Part shown: positions 5,664-6,802 of the stretch, one piece after another
Layout of the letters: every line of letters starts with the position of its first letter
How positions within the stretch are numbered: position 1 is the stretch's first letter
From: an uncultured Ruminococcus sp.
GTDB lineage: Bacteria > Bacillota > Clostridia > Oscillospirales > Ruminococcaceae
Reading direction: 5' to 3'
NCBI GenBank assembly: GCA_937902395.1
Contig: CALGTV010000103.1
Location: 1 to 6,802 of the forward strand
Length of the DNA stretch: 6,802 nucleotides
Made by a program: the position numbers and the translations under genes
Notes under the pieces: model-generated
Databases searched by the model: none
The model's input: only the letters and a program-made list of their open reading frames with translations
Told to the model about the DNA's origin: nothing

Positions 5664-6680
5664 ATGGCAGTATTACTTGCGGGAGGGGCAGGATATATAG
5701 GCTCACATACAGCTGTTGAGCTTATTAATTCAGGCTATGAGGTTGTTGTTGCGGATAATTACAGCAACAGCTGTCCCGAATCTATAAAACGAGTTGAAAA
5801 AATTACAGGCAGGACTATTAAACTTTATGAGGCTGATATAAAGGATTCTCAGGCTCTTGAAAAGATTTTTGAGGAAAATAATATCGACGCTGTTATTCAT
5901 TTTGCAGGTCTTAAAGCTGTTGGTGAATCTGTTCAAAAGCCTGTGATGTACTACAGAAATAATATCGATACTACGCTTTCGCTTCTTGAAACTATGAGTA
6001 AATATAATGTTAAAAATATTATATTCTCATCAAGTGCTACTGTTTACGGCGAGGAAAACTCTGTTCCATATTTTGAGACAATGAAAAGGGGAGTATGCAC
6101 TAACCCTTACGGCTGGACTAAGGCTATGATGGAGCAGATTTTTGAGGATGCTGCAAAAGCAGACCCTGAACTCTCCGTTATTCTTCTCAGATACTTCAAC
6201 CCTATCGGTGCTCATGAAAGCGGTATGATTGGCGAGGACCCTCACGGTATTCCAAATAATCTTATGCCTTACGTTTCTCAGGTTGCTGTTGGTAAGCGTG
6301 AGTGTCTTACCATTTTCGGCAATGATTATCCTACCGCTGACGGTACTTGCACAAGAGATTATATTCACGTTATGGATTTAGCCGCAGGTCATGTCAAGGC
6401 TGTGGATTATATCATGAATAATAACTGCGTTGAGATTTTTAACCTCGGTACAGGTGTACCCTACAGCGTAACGGAAATTGTTCAGACATTTGAAAAGGTA
6501 AACGATGTTAAGGTCAATCATGTGTACGGCGCAAGACGTGACGGTGATTTGGCTGAGTGCTATGCCAATGCTGATAAGGCTTATGAAGTTCTTGGGTGGA
6601 AAACTCAGCGTAATCTTGAGGATATGTGCCGCGATACTTGGAATTGGCAGAAGAATAATCCTGACGGTTACGGCAGATAA
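5664..6680 (+). CDS. galE: UDP-glucose 4-epimerase, possibly also acting on UDP-GlcNAc
   Basis: The 338-residue length is standard for GalE. The NAD-binding motif GGAGYIGSH is at 7-15. The catalytic residues are S124 (SSSATVYG) and Y149/K153 (YGWTK), in the same numbering as the E. coli enzyme. RYFNPIGAH (176-184) and the C-terminal NNPDGYGR are also typical of the family. It interconverts UDP-glucose and UDP-galactose in the cytoplasm. Residue 299 is Cys in AECYAN, where E. coli has Tyr and the human enzyme has Cys; the small residue is linked to acceptance of UDP-GlcNAc/UDP-GalNAc. Together with the upstream dehydratase, which probably uses UDP-GlcNAc, this suggests a role in making precursors for surface polysaccharides or glycoproteins, not only Leloir galactose metabolism. 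No galK or galT is nearby. Confidence 0.95.
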   Translation: MAVLLAGGAGYIGSHTAVELINSGYEVVVADNYSNSCPESIKRVEKITGRTIKLYEADIKDSQALEKIFEENNIDAVIHFAGLKAVGESVQKPVMYYRNNIDTTLSLLETMSKYNVKNIIFSSSATVYGEENSVPYFETMKRGVCTNPYGWTKAMMEQIFEDAAKADPELSVILLRYFNPIGAHESGMIGEDPHGIPNNLMPYVSQVAVGKRECLTIFGNDYPTADGTCTRDYIHVMDLAAGHVKAVDYIMNNNCVEIFNLGTGVPYSVTEIVQTFEKVNDVKVNHVYGARRDGDLAECYANADKAYEVLGWKTQRNLEDMCRDTWNWQKNNPDGYGR

Positions 6681-6710
6681 TTAATATAAAGGGAACCTCT
6701 AAAGATACCC

Positions 6711-6758
6711 CTGTCTGTCGAAAAAGTTTCAATAAGATGATTTTTAGGGGGACGCTCT
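6711..6758 (+). repeat. Dispersed 48-bp repeat, copy B
   Basis: This is the partner of 612-659 (41 of 48 bases identical, no gaps). Its last 11 bases, GGGGACGCTCT, form the left arm of the downstream terminator hairpin, so the repeat unit probably includes that hairpin. Both copies lie in the same orientation just after the 3' end of a plus-strand gene. Confidence 0.75.
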
Positions 6759-6782
6759 CACTTGCAGAGCGTCCCCTCTTTC
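6748..6782 (+). terminator. Terminator-like hairpin after galE
   Basis: GGGGACGCTCT (6748-6758) pairs perfectly with AGAGCGTCCCC (6766-6776): an 11-bp GC-rich stem with a 7-base loop, followed by TCTTTC. The T tract is short, but the stem is very stable. It lies 67 bases after the galE stop codon and is the only evident end for the dehydratase-galE transcript within the window. Confidence 0.7.
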
Positions 6783-6785
6783 AAA

Positions 6786-6802
6786 ACAGTCCACAGGACT
6801 GT
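6786..6802. repeat. Short perfect palindrome at the right edge
   Basis: ACAGTCC (6786-6792) pairs with GGACTGT (6796-6802) around a 3-base loop. The window ends on the last base of the arm. AAA precedes the left arm, so if T bases follow outside the window this would be a second, bidirectional terminator. Confidence 0.55.

Overview
The window looks like part of a chromosome from a low-GC, anaerobic, cellulolytic Clostridia-type bacterium, most likely Ruminococcus or a close relative. Three things point there: a GH18 glycoside hydrolase ending in a type I dockerin (a cellulosome-type anchor), a DUF1292 (YrzB-like) protein typical of Firmicutes, and consensus housekeeping promoters, AAGGAG-type ribosome binding sites and compact hairpin terminators. 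The genus is inference from sequence style, not from a search.

Layout. Bases 1-582 (+) hold the 3' end of a GH18-dockerin gene cut by the left edge. Bases 583-785 hold a hairpin terminator shared by two convergent genes, one copy of a 48-bp dispersed repeat, and a row of three short hairpins. Bases 786-1094 (-) encode a very acidic DUF1292 protein driven by a perfect TTGACA-17-TATAAT promoter. Bases 1341-3869 (+) encode an 842-residue two-domain protein: a sugar-phosphate isomerase/epimerase-type TIM barrel joined in one reading frame to a complete FadD-like acyl-CoA synthetase. It has its own promoter and terminator. Bases 4082-5650 and 5664-6680 (+) form a two-gene operon: a CapD/WbpM/PglF-family nucleotide-sugar 4,6-dehydratase without the usual membrane domain, and galE. 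The right edge carries the second copy of the 48-bp repeat, here merged into a strong terminator hairpin, then a further short palindrome cut by the window end.

How the genes relate. The dehydratase and the epimerase both act on UDP-sugars, and residue 299 of the epimerase is a cysteine, which is associated with acceptance of N-acetylated UDP-hexoses. The pair could therefore supply modified UDP-HexNAc precursors for surface glycans or protein glycosylation. The fusion gene is a separate transcription unit, and nothing around it reveals its substrate. The GH18 gene belongs to extracellular polysaccharide degradation and has no visible link to its neighbours.

Most unusual item: the TIM barrel-acyl-CoA synthetase fusion. 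Both halves keep their active-site residues, and no internal start could make them separately. The dispersed repeat and hairpin row come second. There is no tRNA, rRNA, CRISPR array, transposase or phage gene in the window.
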